Source: CAYZFD01 sp964477735
GTDB lineage: Bacteria > Bacteroidota > Bacteroidia > Flavobacteriales > Flavobacteriaceae
Reading direction: 5' to 3'
DNA: 9,937 nt
NCBI GenBank assembly: GCA_964477735.1
Contig: CAYZFD010000049.1
Location: 1-9,937, forward strand
Positions 1-7,110 of this stretch are shown here, in pieces (position 1 is the stretch's first letter; every line of letters starts with the position of its first letter). Under the pieces are notes generated by a model. The model made no database searches. It was not told where the DNA came from and worked only from the letters and a program-made list of their open reading frames with translations. The translations under genes and the position numbers were made by a program.

Positions 1-478
1 TTTCAGTGAGTTGTTGCATCACCGTTTGGGCTTTTGGCCCTTGAACGGCCAATAGTGCATAATTGTCTGACACATTTTTTAGAGAAGCCCCAACAGTGTT
101 GTTCTGAACAATCCACTCCCAATCTTTTTCGATGTTGGCAGCATTAACCACCAACAAGTAAGCTTCATCATTTAATTTATAAACAATTAAATCATCAACA
201 ATGCCGCCTCGATCATTGGGTAAACAGCTATATTGTGCCTGGCCTGGGACTAATTTTGACACATCATTAGAGGTCAATTTTTGCAACAAAGCTAAGCTTT
301 GAGGGCCTTCGATTAAAAATTCCCCCATGTGCGAAACATCAAACACACCCACATGCTGGCGAACTGAGTGATGTTCATGTTTCACCCCTTTATATTGGAC
401 AGGCATTAAAAAACCAGCAAAAGGCACCATTTTGGCACCTAATTCTTCGTGAATATTCGTTAGGGCTGTATGTTTCAT
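1..478 (-). CDS. gcvT: Aminomethyltransferase, glycine cleavage system T-protein (partial, N-terminal part)
   Basis: The reverse strand reads 159 codons from an ATG at 478-476 to the left edge of the window, with no stop, so the C-terminal half (usual length about 360 residues) lies outside. GcvT takes the aminomethyl group from lipoylated GcvH, releases ammonia and forms 5,10-methylene-tetrahydrofolate in the cytoplasm. Visible family signatures are MVPFAGFLMPVQY (17-29), EHHSVR (35-40), VGVFDVSHMGEF (43-54), GGIVDDLIVY (91-100, with the acidic pair D95/D96 at the place of the conserved catalytic aspartate) and ALLAVQGPKAQ (141-151). These align well, from memory, with the E. coli and human T-proteins. 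The start is supported because homologues begin only a few residues before this point. It is transcribed divergently from the peptidase gene. No other gcv gene is visible, so it may stand apart from gcvH/gcvP, as is common in Bacteroidota. Confidence 0.95.
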   Translation of the reverse strand, partial: MKHTALTNIHEELGAKMVPFAGFLMPVQYKGVKHEHHSVRQHVGVFDVSHMGEFLIEGPQSLALLQKLTSNDVSKLVPGQAQYSCLPNDRGGIVDDLIVYKLNDEAYLLVVNAANIEKDWEWIVQNNTVGASLKNVSDNYALLAVQGPKAQTVMQQLTE

Positions 479-482
479 GCTT

Positions 483-490
483 CAAAATTA
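483..490 (-). promoter_or_regulatory. Candidate -7 box (TAnnTTTG type) for gcvT
   Basis: The reverse strand reads TAATTTTG, a full match to the Bacteroidota -7 consensus TAnnTTTG. It ends only 4 bases before the gcvT ATG. A start site at the usual distance would fall at or next to the initiation codon, giving a leaderless or near-leaderless mRNA. No convincing TTTG -33 element lies about 19-20 bp further upstream, so this is a weak call resting on one box. Confidence 0.3.
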
Positions 491-551
491 TTACAATTCG
501 TCGAAATTAGAACCGAATTTTAGATTGATTTTACTATTTTTATTCGTTACA

Positions 552-2168
552 ATGAACAATATGATTCCTATTCAAAAGGTTTTTGTGTGTTTGATGATGC
601 TAGGCTACTTGTCTGCACAAGATAAGCCCATGGATGTGCTCTCACCTGAGTTTCATAAAGAAAGAAGACAAGCACTCAGAAATTTAATGCCGCCAAATAG
701 TGTAGCTGTGTTTTTTTCTAATCCAGTTCGCAATCGCGCCAACGATGTAGATTTTCATTATCATCAAGACCCCAACTTCTATTATCTCACGGGCTATAAA
801 GAACCCGATGCTGCCTTGTTGATTTTTTCTAATGACGTAGCGGTTGACGACAAAGAGATGTTGTTTGTGAGACCTAGAAATCCCCAGCAAGAGCTATGGA
901 ACGGTAAAAGATTGGGGGTTAGTGGTGTTAAAGAAAATTTAGGTTTTTCTAACGTTTTCTCAAACAATTTGTTTTCTGAAAAACTGCCAAAGCTAAAACA
1001 GTTTTATAAGGTTTTGTTTTTAGAACTTGCTACTGATATTCGAGACAATCCAAATTCCGAATCAGATTTATTTTCGCTCCAGGAAAGTTTTAAAAGTGCT
1101 GCCGAAATCCAAGAAAATTTCGATCCCTGGAAAGTAGCGCTCTATGACGAAATTGCCTCTGCATCAGTACCTTCTGAGGCTTTAGTTACACTGAGGCGTC
1201 AATTGCGCTACAGGCCTTCATTGCGAAACGATACTTTGCTCTTGGCTTTTGAGAAATCTTTTGGGAGTCATCAGTTGGAACTTAAACAACGCATAGCCTT
1301 GCAAAGTCAAAAAATTAATTTAGATGCCGTTTCTCTATCAGCTATGATGGCAACATTAAGAGAGACAAAGACCGCTGAAGAGGTGCAGATGCTTAAAAGA
1401 GCTGTGGCCATTTCTGCACAAGGTCAAATTGAGGTGATGAAGGCCATGCACCCCAACCTCTCTGAAACTGAAATTCAAGGCATCCATGAGTTTGTTTATA
1501 AAAAATATGGTGTTTCCTTTGAGGGATACCCCTCCATAGTGGGAAGTGGTCAAAATGGTTGTGTGTTGCATTACATAACCAATGACAAGCCCAAAGTTGG
1601 GTCTTCGTTGGTGTTAATGGACTTGGGTGCAGAATATCAGGGTTATACGGCCGATGTCACACGCACCATTCCCGCCAATGGTCGGTTTACTAAGGAGCAA
1701 AGGTTGGTCTATGATTGGGTTCTCAAAGCACAAAACGCTGGAATTGAGGCTGCAGTTGTGGGCGTTCCTTTTAACACACCAAACCAAACTGTTTTTTCAG
1801 TGATAGAGGAGGGGCTTATGGCGCTTGGAATCATAAAATCCAAAAAAGAAGCTCGTCGTTATTTACCGCATGGCACTACACATTATTTAGGTTTAGATGT
1901 GCATGACATGGGCACCTATGGTGTTTTTAAACCCAATACCATCATCACAGTGGAACCAGGAATCTACATTCCGGAAGGAAGCCCCTGTGATGAAAAATGG
2001 TGGGGGATAGCCATTCGAATCGAGGACGATATTTTAATTACAGAAAATGGTCCTGTCAATTTATCAGAAGCTGCGCCTAGGGATCCTGATGAAATCGAGG
2101 CGATGATGGCAGAGCCAAGCCCACTGTCCGATTTCAAATTGCCTAATTTGTCTGCTATAGTTGATTGA
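552..2168 (+). CDS. Exported M24-family metallopeptidase, Xaa-Pro aminopeptidase (aminopeptidase P) type
   Basis: The product (538 aa from this start) should remove an N-terminal residue that precedes proline, using two metal ions. An AMP_N-like domain covers about residues 30-170, including PNFYYLTGYKEPDAALL (74-90), and the pita-bread M24 domain covers about 270-515. All five expected metal ligands are visible: D357 (LMDLGAEY), D368 (TADVTR), H444 (HGTTHYLGLDVHD), E468 (VEPGIY) and E490 (IRIEDD). Accessory His residues are H340 (CVLHY) and H451. Residues 1-22 look like a signal peptide, with a lysine at 9, a hydrophobic core VFVCLMMLGYLSA and likely cleavage after LSA, so the enzyme probably acts in the periplasm or outside the cell. 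The frame stays open to an ATG at 477, but that start would overlap the divergent gcvT start codon and add about 25 residues before the signal peptide. I prefer 552; 561 is also possible. No clear ribosome binding site precedes any of them. The gene ends inside the tail of thrC. Confidence 0.9.
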   Translation: MNNMIPIQKVFVCLMMLGYLSAQDKPMDVLSPEFHKERRQALRNLMPPNSVAVFFSNPVRNRANDVDFHYHQDPNFYYLTGYKEPDAALLIFSNDVAVDDKEMLFVRPRNPQQELWNGKRLGVSGVKENLGFSNVFSNNLFSEKLPKLKQFYKVLFLELATDIRDNPNSESDLFSLQESFKSAAEIQENFDPWKVALYDEIASASVPSEALVTLRRQLRYRPSLRNDTLLLAFEKSFGSHQLELKQRIALQSQKINLDAVSLSAMMATLRETKTAEEVQMLKRAVAISAQGQIEVMKAMHPNLSETEIQGIHEFVYKKYGVSFEGYPSIVGSGQNGCVLHYITNDKPKVGSSLVLMDLGAEYQGYTADVTRTIPANGRFTKEQRLVYDWVLKAQNAGIEAAVVGVPFNTPNQTVFSVIEEGLMALGIIKSKKEARRYLPHGTTHYLGLDVHDMGTYGVFKPNTIITVEPGIYIPEGSPCDEKWWGIAIRIEDDILITENGPVNLSEAAPRDPDEIEAMMAEPSPLSDFKLPNLSAIVD

Positions 2169-3477
2169 GTAAAAAAGACTTAAGTTCGGCATATTCGGAT
2201 ATCGAAAAGGCCTCTTTTTCCTTATTCATGACTTCTTGAATCTGCTGTGGGATTTCTACCTTAATTCCGATGGTGCTTTCAACAGTATCTAAGAATTTAA
2301 CAGGATGTGCGGTCTCTAGAAAGACACCATAGTGTTGAGGGTGTTCCTCCAAAAAATCTTTCAACGCCAAATATCCAACTGCCCCATGAGGATCGGCTAC
2401 ATACTGTGTATTTTTATACAAGGTTTTCAGGGCTTGCTTGGTTTGCTTATCGTTGTAGCTTGTGCTACTGAAAAAAGTCGAAAGCTTTACCTTATCAAAA
2501 TTGACTAATTTTTGAATGCGAATAAAATTACTAGGATTGCCCACATCCATCGCGTTTGAAATTGTGGCCGTTGAGGGTTTTGGCTCATAAAGCCCTGTTT
2601 CCATAAATCGAGGAATGGTGTCATTCACATTGGTTCCAGCCACCAAATGTTTTATGGGAAGCCCAAGTTGTTTAGCCATGATACCAGCGCAAATATTCCC
2701 AAAATTTCCACTAGGCACAGCAAAAGCAATTTCCTTTTCTTGACCCCTTATTTTTAGGGTTTTGTAGGCAAAAAAGTAATAGAACATTTGGGGAAGCCAC
2801 CGAGCAATATTAATCGAATTGGCAGAAGTTAGTTGCATTTCTTTGTTTAAATCGACATCCAAAAACGCAGATTTAACCATTTCTTGACAATCATCAAAAA
2901 CACCGTTTACTTCAAGTGCAGTAATATTCTGACCCAAGGTTGTGAGTTGTTTTTCTTGAACCTCTGAAACTTTTCCACTTGGGTATAAAATGACAACCTC
3001 AACCCCCTTAACTCCCAAAAAACCACTGGCTACTGCTCCACCAGTGTCGCCAGAAGTGGCCACTAAAACGGTAACTTTTTGAGTATTTTTTTTGTTAAAA
3101 TAACCCAAACAACGAGCCAAAAATCTAGCCCCAACATCCTTGAAAGCCATGGTTGGACCGTGGAATAATTCTAAAGTGGATATATTTTCCTCTAATTCAA
3201 GAACTGGAAAAGGGAAACAAAGGGTTTCTTTAATGATTTTTTTGAGTTCCTTTTCGGGAATGTCATGACCTACAAACTGCCGAATGGCTTCAAAAGCAAT
3301 TTCTTCGTCAGAGAGGTTGATGATTTTATCAAAGAAGCTGGGAGGAAGCGGCTCAATCTTTTCAGGAAAATATAAGCCTCTGTCGGGAGCTAATCCATTG
3401 ATTACGGCTTGTTTGAACCCTACTTTAGGAGCGCTGTTGTTTAAGCTAAAATACTGTATGGAATTGTCTTTACTCAT
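2155..3477 (-). CDS. thrC: Threonine synthase (PLP-dependent)
   Basis: This enzyme converts O-phospho-L-homoserine to L-threonine, the last step of the pathway. The 440-residue protein is about the E. coli ThrC length (roughly 430). The PLP lysine is K113 in FHGPTMAFKDVGARF (105-119). Other signatures are VATSGDTGGAV (139-149), SANSINIARWLPQ (218-230), AVPSGNFGNICAG (253-265), SNAMDVGNPSNF (307-318), ADPHGAVGYLA (361-371) and LETAHPVKF (387-395). It is the last gene of thrABC. Its ATG overlaps the end of thrB by 8 bp (ATGAGTAA), which suggests translational coupling. Its stop codon lies inside the convergent peptidase gene, with a 14-bp overlap, and no convincing terminator is seen between them. 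Confidence 0.97.
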   Translation of the reverse strand: MSKDNSIQYFSLNNSAPKVGFKQAVINGLAPDRGLYFPEKIEPLPPSFFDKIINLSDEEIAFEAIRQFVGHDIPEKELKKIIKETLCFPFPVLELEENISTLELFHGPTMAFKDVGARFLARCLGYFNKKNTQKVTVLVATSGDTGGAVASGFLGVKGVEVVILYPSGKVSEVQEKQLTTLGQNITALEVNGVFDDCQEMVKSAFLDVDLNKEMQLTSANSINIARWLPQMFYYFFAYKTLKIRGQEKEIAFAVPSGNFGNICAGIMAKQLGLPIKHLVAGTNVNDTIPRFMETGLYEPKPSTATISNAMDVGNPSNFIRIQKLVNFDKVKLSTFFSSTSYNDKQTKQALKTLYKNTQYVADPHGAVGYLALKDFLEEHPQHYGVFLETAHPVKFLDTVESTIGIKVEIPQQIQEVMNKEKEAFSISEYAELKSFLLNQL

Positions 3478-4408
3478 AGGTTTCTAAAATTCGGATGCCA
3501 TCGTGGTTTACGGCAGTTACGTGAATGTCGAAAGGAATACCAACCTTGTTATACATGGTATTTAGTGCATCAGATATTTGTTGTGCTTGGTGCATGCCTC
3601 TACAGAGGGCAAAAACAGATGGGCCTGATCCTGAAATACCACTACCCAAAGCCCCGTTTTCAACACAAGTTTGTTTGATTTTTTCAAATTCAGGAATCAA
3701 AATGGAACGAATGGGTTCAACAATAACATCTTGAAGAGCGCGGCTAATGAGTTCGTAATCTTCTTCATACAACCCACTAATTAAAGCCCCTAAATTGGCC
3801 CACTGCGTGATGGCAAGGTTTAGGGGAATTTGTTTTTTGAGCAAGGCTCTGGCATCAGCGGTTTTCACTTCAATTTGAGGATGAATCACAGTGGCTGCAA
3901 TTTCTAAGGGCGCAGGCAACCTCAAAATATCAAGTGTAGCGGCATCCCTTACCAAGGTGAATCCACCCAGTAAAACAGGAGCTACATTATCGGCATGTGC
4001 CGAACCACAAGCTAATTTTTCCCCTTCCATTGCAAACCTAATGAGTTCTTTGTTGGTGAAGGGTTTTCCTAATAAATAATTGATACCATAAACTGCCCCA
4101 GCAGCACTGGCAGCACTGCTGCCTATCCCGCTTCCCGCTTTAATTTTTTTGTGAATTTCTATGTCGAACCCACATGAAGGTTCTAGGTTTTTAAGCATAG
4201 CAATAGCCGAAACACCAGCCACATTTTTCTCAGTTTCAAGTGGAAGATTTTGACCTGTAATTTTGGTAATTCTTACCCCTTTTTCAGGACTTTTTCGAAT
4301 CACCATTTCGTCTCCAACATTGCTTAGACACATGCCCAAAACATCGAACCCACAAGAAATATTGGCAATACTTGCTGGTGCAAAAATTTTAATCCCTTCT
4401 AACTTCAT
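3470..4408 (-). CDS. thrB: Homoserine kinase (GHMP kinase family)
   Basis: ThrB phosphorylates L-homoserine with ATP to O-phospho-L-homoserine, the substrate of the threonine synthase encoded next to it. The protein is 312 aa, the usual size for the family. It shows the N-terminal APASIANISCGFDVLG (10-25), the GHMP ATP-binding motif KAGSGIGSSAAS (90-101), the HADNVAPVLLGGF stretch (138-150) and the C-terminal glycine-rich GSGISGSGPSVFAL (255-268). The start is fixed by the ATGA overlap with the thrA stop (4405-4408), so a ribosome ending thrA can restart at once. The end overlaps the thrC start by 8 bp. No unusual residues or signs of transfer are visible. Confidence 0.96.
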   Translation of the reverse strand: MKLEGIKIFAPASIANISCGFDVLGMCLSNVGDEMVIRKSPEKGVRITKITGQNLPLETEKNVAGVSAIAMLKNLEPSCGFDIEIHKKIKAGSGIGSSAASAAGAVYGINYLLGKPFTNKELIRFAMEGEKLACGSAHADNVAPVLLGGFTLVRDAATLDILRLPAPLEIAATVIHPQIEVKTADARALLKKQIPLNLAITQWANLGALISGLYEEDYELISRALQDVIVEPIRSILIPEFEKIKQTCVENGALGSGISGSGPSVFALCRGMHQAQQISDALNTMYNKVGIPFDIHVTAVNHDGIRILETYE

Positions 4409-6843
4409 TTTTTACCTATTCGAATAATGTCAGCGAAGATCCCAGAAGCTGTGACTTCAGCACCAGCTCCTGCGCCTTTAACAATGAGTGGCTGGGCAGC
4501 ATAGCGATCTGTTGAGAATAAGACGATATTGTCGCTACCTTCAAGGTTGTAAAAATCATGTCCCACAGGAATATGTTGCAGTCCAACACTTGCTCTGCCG
4601 TCTTCAAAAGAGGCTACATATTTGAGGCGACAGTTTTTTGCGGCCGCCTGAGCGTAAATTTCGTTAAAATGTTGAGCGTTTTCTTTTAAAGATTCGAAAA
4701 ATGAATCATTGTCTTGGGTTTCTAAACAAGATTTTGGTAAAAACGATTCATTTTTTATGTCTGACAGCTCCAATTCGTAGCCTGCTTCTCTTGCTAGGAT
4801 TAAAATTTTACGGGCTACATCAACTCCGCTTAAGTCAATCTTTGGATCGGGCTCTGTGTAGCCTTTTTCTTGCGCTTCAAGAACAACATCGTGAAAAGAA
4901 TTTTCATTGTTGAAGTTGTTAAACACAAAGTTTAAACTTCCTGAAAGTACGGCTTGAATGCTTCGCACCTTATCACCTGAAGCGATCAGATTGTTTAGGG
5001 TGTCAATGATGGGAAGACCTGCCCCCACATTGGTTTCAAACAAAAAGGGAACGCCAAAGGTTTTGGATAGGTTTTTAAGTTTTTTATAATGTCCCAAATT
5101 GTCGGCAGCGGCTATCTTGTTACAGGTCACCACACCAATATTGTTTTGCAAGTATTGGTCATAGGTTTGAGCGATTTTTTCACTTGCTGTGTTGTCCACA
5201 AAAATGCTGTTTCGCATGTTCATTTCTTTGGTTTTGGCGATAAAATCTTCTGGGCTAGATTTTTCACCATTTTCTAACAGTTTTTGCCAATCTGACAAGT
5301 CAATCCCTTTGTGGTTAAAAGTCATTTTTCGAGAATTGCAAATTCCGATAACCCTGAGGTTTAAACGCAGTTCTTCACATAAATAGTCGCGCTGTTGCTG
5401 AATTTGTTCTAAAAGCTTACTGCCTACATTGCCCACTCCAGTAACAAACAGGTTGAGTTGTTTGATTTGCGTCTCAAAAAACCTTTCATGCAAAACGTTT
5501 AATGCTTTTTTTACATCCTTCTTATCGATAACTGCAGTGATGTTTCGTTCTGAAGCGCCTTGTGCAATGGCCTTAACATTGACGTTGTTGTAGCCTAAAG
5601 TGCTAAACATTTTGCCGCTAATGCCCTGGTGATTTTTCATGTTGTCGCCCACCAGTGCTAGAATAGCCAAGTCTTTTTCAATGCTCACAGGATTGAGTCT
5701 TCCCAGTGAAATTTCATATTCAAATGCTTCTTCGATTCCTTTTTGGGCACGTTGCGCATCAGATTCGTCAATTCCAACACAAATGGATTGTTCAGACGAG
5801 GCCTGGGTTATCATCACGATATTGATATTTAAATCAGACAAAACCTCCATTAATCTTTTAGAGTAGCCCGGAAATCCAACCATGCCACTGCCTTCGAGTG
5901 TGAGCAAGGCTATGTTGTTGATGTGTGTGATGCCTTTTACGACTTGACTATTTGGAGGAAAATTTCCAATTTGAGTTCCTCGATCTTCTGGTTTAAAAGT
6001 ATTTTTGATTAAAACTTCGACATCTTGTTTCATTACAGGCTGAACAGTTGGAGCATACAATACTTTAGCGCCAAAATGAGACAACTCCATCGCTTCTTGA
6101 TAGGAGATCTGATCGATTGAAATTGCTTGACGCACTAGCGACGGATTGGCGGTAAACATGCCACTCACATCTGTCCAAATTTCAAGTTTTTGTGCTTTTA
6201 ATGCTGCTGCAATTATAGAGGCCGTGTAGTCCGAACCTCCTCTTCCTAGTGTGGTGGAAACGCCTTTTTCATCGGCAGCCACAAAACCAGGTACTATGAA
6301 GTTATTTTTGTTTTGATTTTTGAAAAAAGACTGAATTTTGTTGTTTGTTCTTTCAAAATTCACAACCACTTTTCCTTCCTTAAACGCTGTTTCTATGAGT
6401 TTTCGAGTATCACACAACTCAATAGATATTCCTTTGGCTTTGGCTGCATGACCAATGATGAAATAGGAGAGCAATTCTCCATATCCAGAAACGATCGCTT
6501 CTGTTTTTGCAGACAATTCATTCAATAAATAAGTGCCCTCATAAAGTGTTTCTAGGGTGTTCAGTGACTGCTGAACAGCGCTTAAAACACTACTTTGTTG
6601 ATCGATAGGAACGAGTGCTTTAACAGTGGCTAAATGACGGTTTACAATGTTTTGAAAATCATTTCTGAATGAATCATCACCACTGGCTGCTTTTTGACCT
6701 ATAGCAATCAATTGATCTGTTACGCCTCCAAAAGCAGATACAACAACGATGTAGGGTTGTGTAGCATTGGATAAAATACCTAAAACCAGTTCTATATTTT
6801 CTGGGGTTTCAACGGAGCTTCCTCCAAATTTTAATACGTTCAT
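4405..6843 (-). CDS. thrA: Bifunctional aspartokinase / homoserine dehydrogenase
   Basis: This single 812-residue chain (E. coli ThrA is about 820) carries out step 1 (aspartate to aspartyl phosphate) and step 3 (aspartate semialdehyde to homoserine) of the threonine/methionine branch. The aspartokinase domain covers about 1-295: LKFGGSSV (4-11), TTLGRGGSDYTA (197-208), WTDVSGMFTANP (223-234) and ELSHFGAKVLYAPT (253-266). Two ACT-type segments follow, about 311-358 (ALLTLEGSGMVG) and 392-440 (LALVGDNMKNHQGISGKMF). They are the likely site of allosteric feedback, though the effector cannot be read from sequence. The dehydrogenase starts with the NAD(P) motif GVGNVG (469-474). It continues with CNKIA (574-578), FETNVGAGLPIIDTL (602-616), GSLNFVFN (635-642) and EPDPKIDLSGVDVARK (664-679, containing the probable catalytic pair D675/K679). 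The C-terminal GAGAGAEVTASGI (790-802) closes the domain. Both active halves look intact. It is the first gene of the operon, and its leader peptide lies upstream. Confidence 0.97.
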   Translation of the reverse strand: MNVLKFGGSSVETPENIELVLGILSNATQPYIVVVSAFGGVTDQLIAIGQKAASGDDSFRNDFQNIVNRHLATVKALVPIDQQSSVLSAVQQSLNTLETLYEGTYLLNELSAKTEAIVSGYGELLSYFIIGHAAKAKGISIELCDTRKLIETAFKEGKVVVNFERTNNKIQSFFKNQNKNNFIVPGFVAADEKGVSTTLGRGGSDYTASIIAAALKAQKLEIWTDVSGMFTANPSLVRQAISIDQISYQEAMELSHFGAKVLYAPTVQPVMKQDVEVLIKNTFKPEDRGTQIGNFPPNSQVVKGITHINNIALLTLEGSGMVGFPGYSKRLMEVLSDLNINIVMITQASSEQSICVGIDESDAQRAQKGIEEAFEYEISLGRLNPVSIEKDLAILALVGDNMKNHQGISGKMFSTLGYNNVNVKAIAQGASERNITAVIDKKDVKKALNVLHERFFETQIKQLNLFVTGVGNVGSKLLEQIQQQRDYLCEELRLNLRVIGICNSRKMTFNHKGIDLSDWQKLLENGEKSSPEDFIAKTKEMNMRNSIFVDNTASEKIAQTYDQYLQNNIGVVTCNKIAAADNLGHYKKLKNLSKTFGVPFLFETNVGAGLPIIDTLNNLIASGDKVRSIQAVLSGSLNFVFNNFNNENSFHDVVLEAQEKGYTEPDPKIDLSGVDVARKILILAREAGYELELSDIKNESFLPKSCLETQDNDSFFESLKENAQHFNEIYAQAAAKNCRLKYVASFEDGRASVGLQHIPVGHDFYNLEGSDNIVLFSTDRYAAQPLIVKGAGAGAEVTASGIFADIIRIGKK

Positions 6844-6871
6844 TTTTTTATGGTGCTAATTTGCTGATGTG

Positions 6872-6887
6872 TTTCCTAGTTGGGAAA
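6872..6887 (-). promoter_or_regulatory. Second hairpin in the thr leader region
   Basis: TTTCC and GGAAA form a 5-bp stem around a 6-base loop between the leader stop and thrA. The CCCAA on its left side (minus-strand sense) could instead pair with UUGGG of the leader-end hairpin, so the two hairpins may be mutually exclusive. The stem is short and lacks a U tract. It is a candidate regulatory structure only. Confidence 0.3.
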
Positions 6888-6913
6888 TCGCTGAATTGGA
6901 TGATATGTAGATG

Positions 6914-7009
6914 CTATACCCCAAAAGGGGTAATCATAATGATAGAAATAATCATACCTGTTGCAGGTGTGAAGGTTGTTGCAGTGTTATAAAACAAATT
7001 CAGTTTCAT
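6914..7009 (-). CDS. thrL: Putative thr operon leader peptide (attenuator), 31 aa
   Basis: The reverse strand carries a 31-codon ORF from ATG 7009-7007 to TAG 6916-6914, ending 70 bp before the thrA start. Its peptide holds NTATTFTPATG (8-18) followed directly by MIISIIMIT (19-27): six Thr codons, five Ile codons and two internal Met codons. These are end products of the aspartate pathway served by the adjacent thrABC. E. coli ThrL has the same logic with mixed Thr and Ile codons. A TAnnTTTG box lies 17 bp upstream and a perfect hairpin covers the last codons. I infer that ribosome stalling at uncharged Thr, Ile or Met codons changes RNA folding and allows thrA expression. No strong Shine-Dalgarno is present, as is usual for Bacteroidota. 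The ORF is short, so expression is unproven, but a cluster like this at this position is unlikely by chance. Confidence 0.75.
   Translation of the reverse strand: MKLNLFYNTATTFTPATGMIISIIMITPFGV
6917..6932 (-). promoter_or_regulatory. Hairpin over the end of the thr leader ORF
   Basis: TACCCC and GGGGTA form a perfect 6-bp inverted repeat around a 4-base loop (TACCCCAAAAGGGGTA on the plus strand). In the leader transcript it covers the last four sense codons, just before the TAG. It is not followed by a U tract in the direction of transcription, so it is not a simple intrinsic terminator. It could be the element whose folding depends on where the leader ribosome stops. Confidence 0.5.
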
Positions 7010-7026
7010 TTTGAGCAAATCAATCA

Positions 7027-7034
7027 CAAAAGTA
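7027..7034 (-). promoter_or_regulatory. Candidate -7 box for the thr leader/thrABC transcript
   Basis: The reverse strand reads TACTTTTG, an exact match to the Bacteroidota -7 consensus TAnnTTTG. A T-rich TTTT stretch (7054-7057) lies 19 bp upstream in the place of the -33 element, without the consensus G. Transcription from here would start about 10-15 bases before the leader ATG at 7009, which suits an attenuator leader. The box forms one arm of the palindrome at 7028-7042. Confidence 0.45.
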
Positions 7035-7042
7035 TTACTTTT
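7028..7042. repeat. 15-bp palindrome between the divergent thr and nnr promoters
   Basis: AAAAGTA-T-TACTTTT is a perfect 7-bp inverted repeat around a single base. It overlaps the candidate -7 boxes of both divergent promoters. It could be a dimeric regulator site, or simply the result of two back-to-back -7 boxes. Confidence 0.4.
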
Positions 7043-7043
7043 A
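7036..7043 (+). promoter_or_regulatory. Candidate -7 box for nnr
   Basis: The plus strand reads TACTTTTA, one mismatch from TAnnTTTG, with TTTTG at 7009-7013 placed 22 bp upstream as a possible -33 element. A start near 7050 would give a 5' leader of about 60 bases before the ATG at 7111. This is tentative because such AT-rich boxes occur often by chance. Confidence 0.3.
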
Positions 7044-7055
7044 CCCATAAAGGAA

Positions 7056-7097
7056 AAGTGTTCATGTCTTTTTTTACAAATTCATGAAAGAACACTT
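7056..7097 (+). promoter_or_regulatory. Possible hairpin in the nnr 5' leader
   Basis: AAGTGTTC (7056-7063) and GAACACTT (7090-7097) are perfect 8-bp inverted repeats 26 bases apart. An alternative inner pairing, TTCATG with CATGAA, could extend or compete with the stem. The structure ends 13 bases before the nnr start codon. Function unknown; it may be chance. Confidence 0.25.
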
Positions 7098-7110
7098 CAA
7101 ATCTTGATTT

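Noticed and set aside
2203..2222. GAAAAG-GCCT-CTTTTTC inverted repeat as a terminator for the plus-strand peptidase gene
   Set aside because: The stem is about five mostly A-T pairs, lies inside thrC coding sequence and is followed by CC rather than a longer T run. It is too weak to call.
3284..5866. Plus-strand open frames of 60-75 codons inside thrA, thrB and thrC
   Set aside because: They are antisense to strongly supported conserved genes, show no recognisable motif and have no initiation signal; they look like shadows of the real coding frame.
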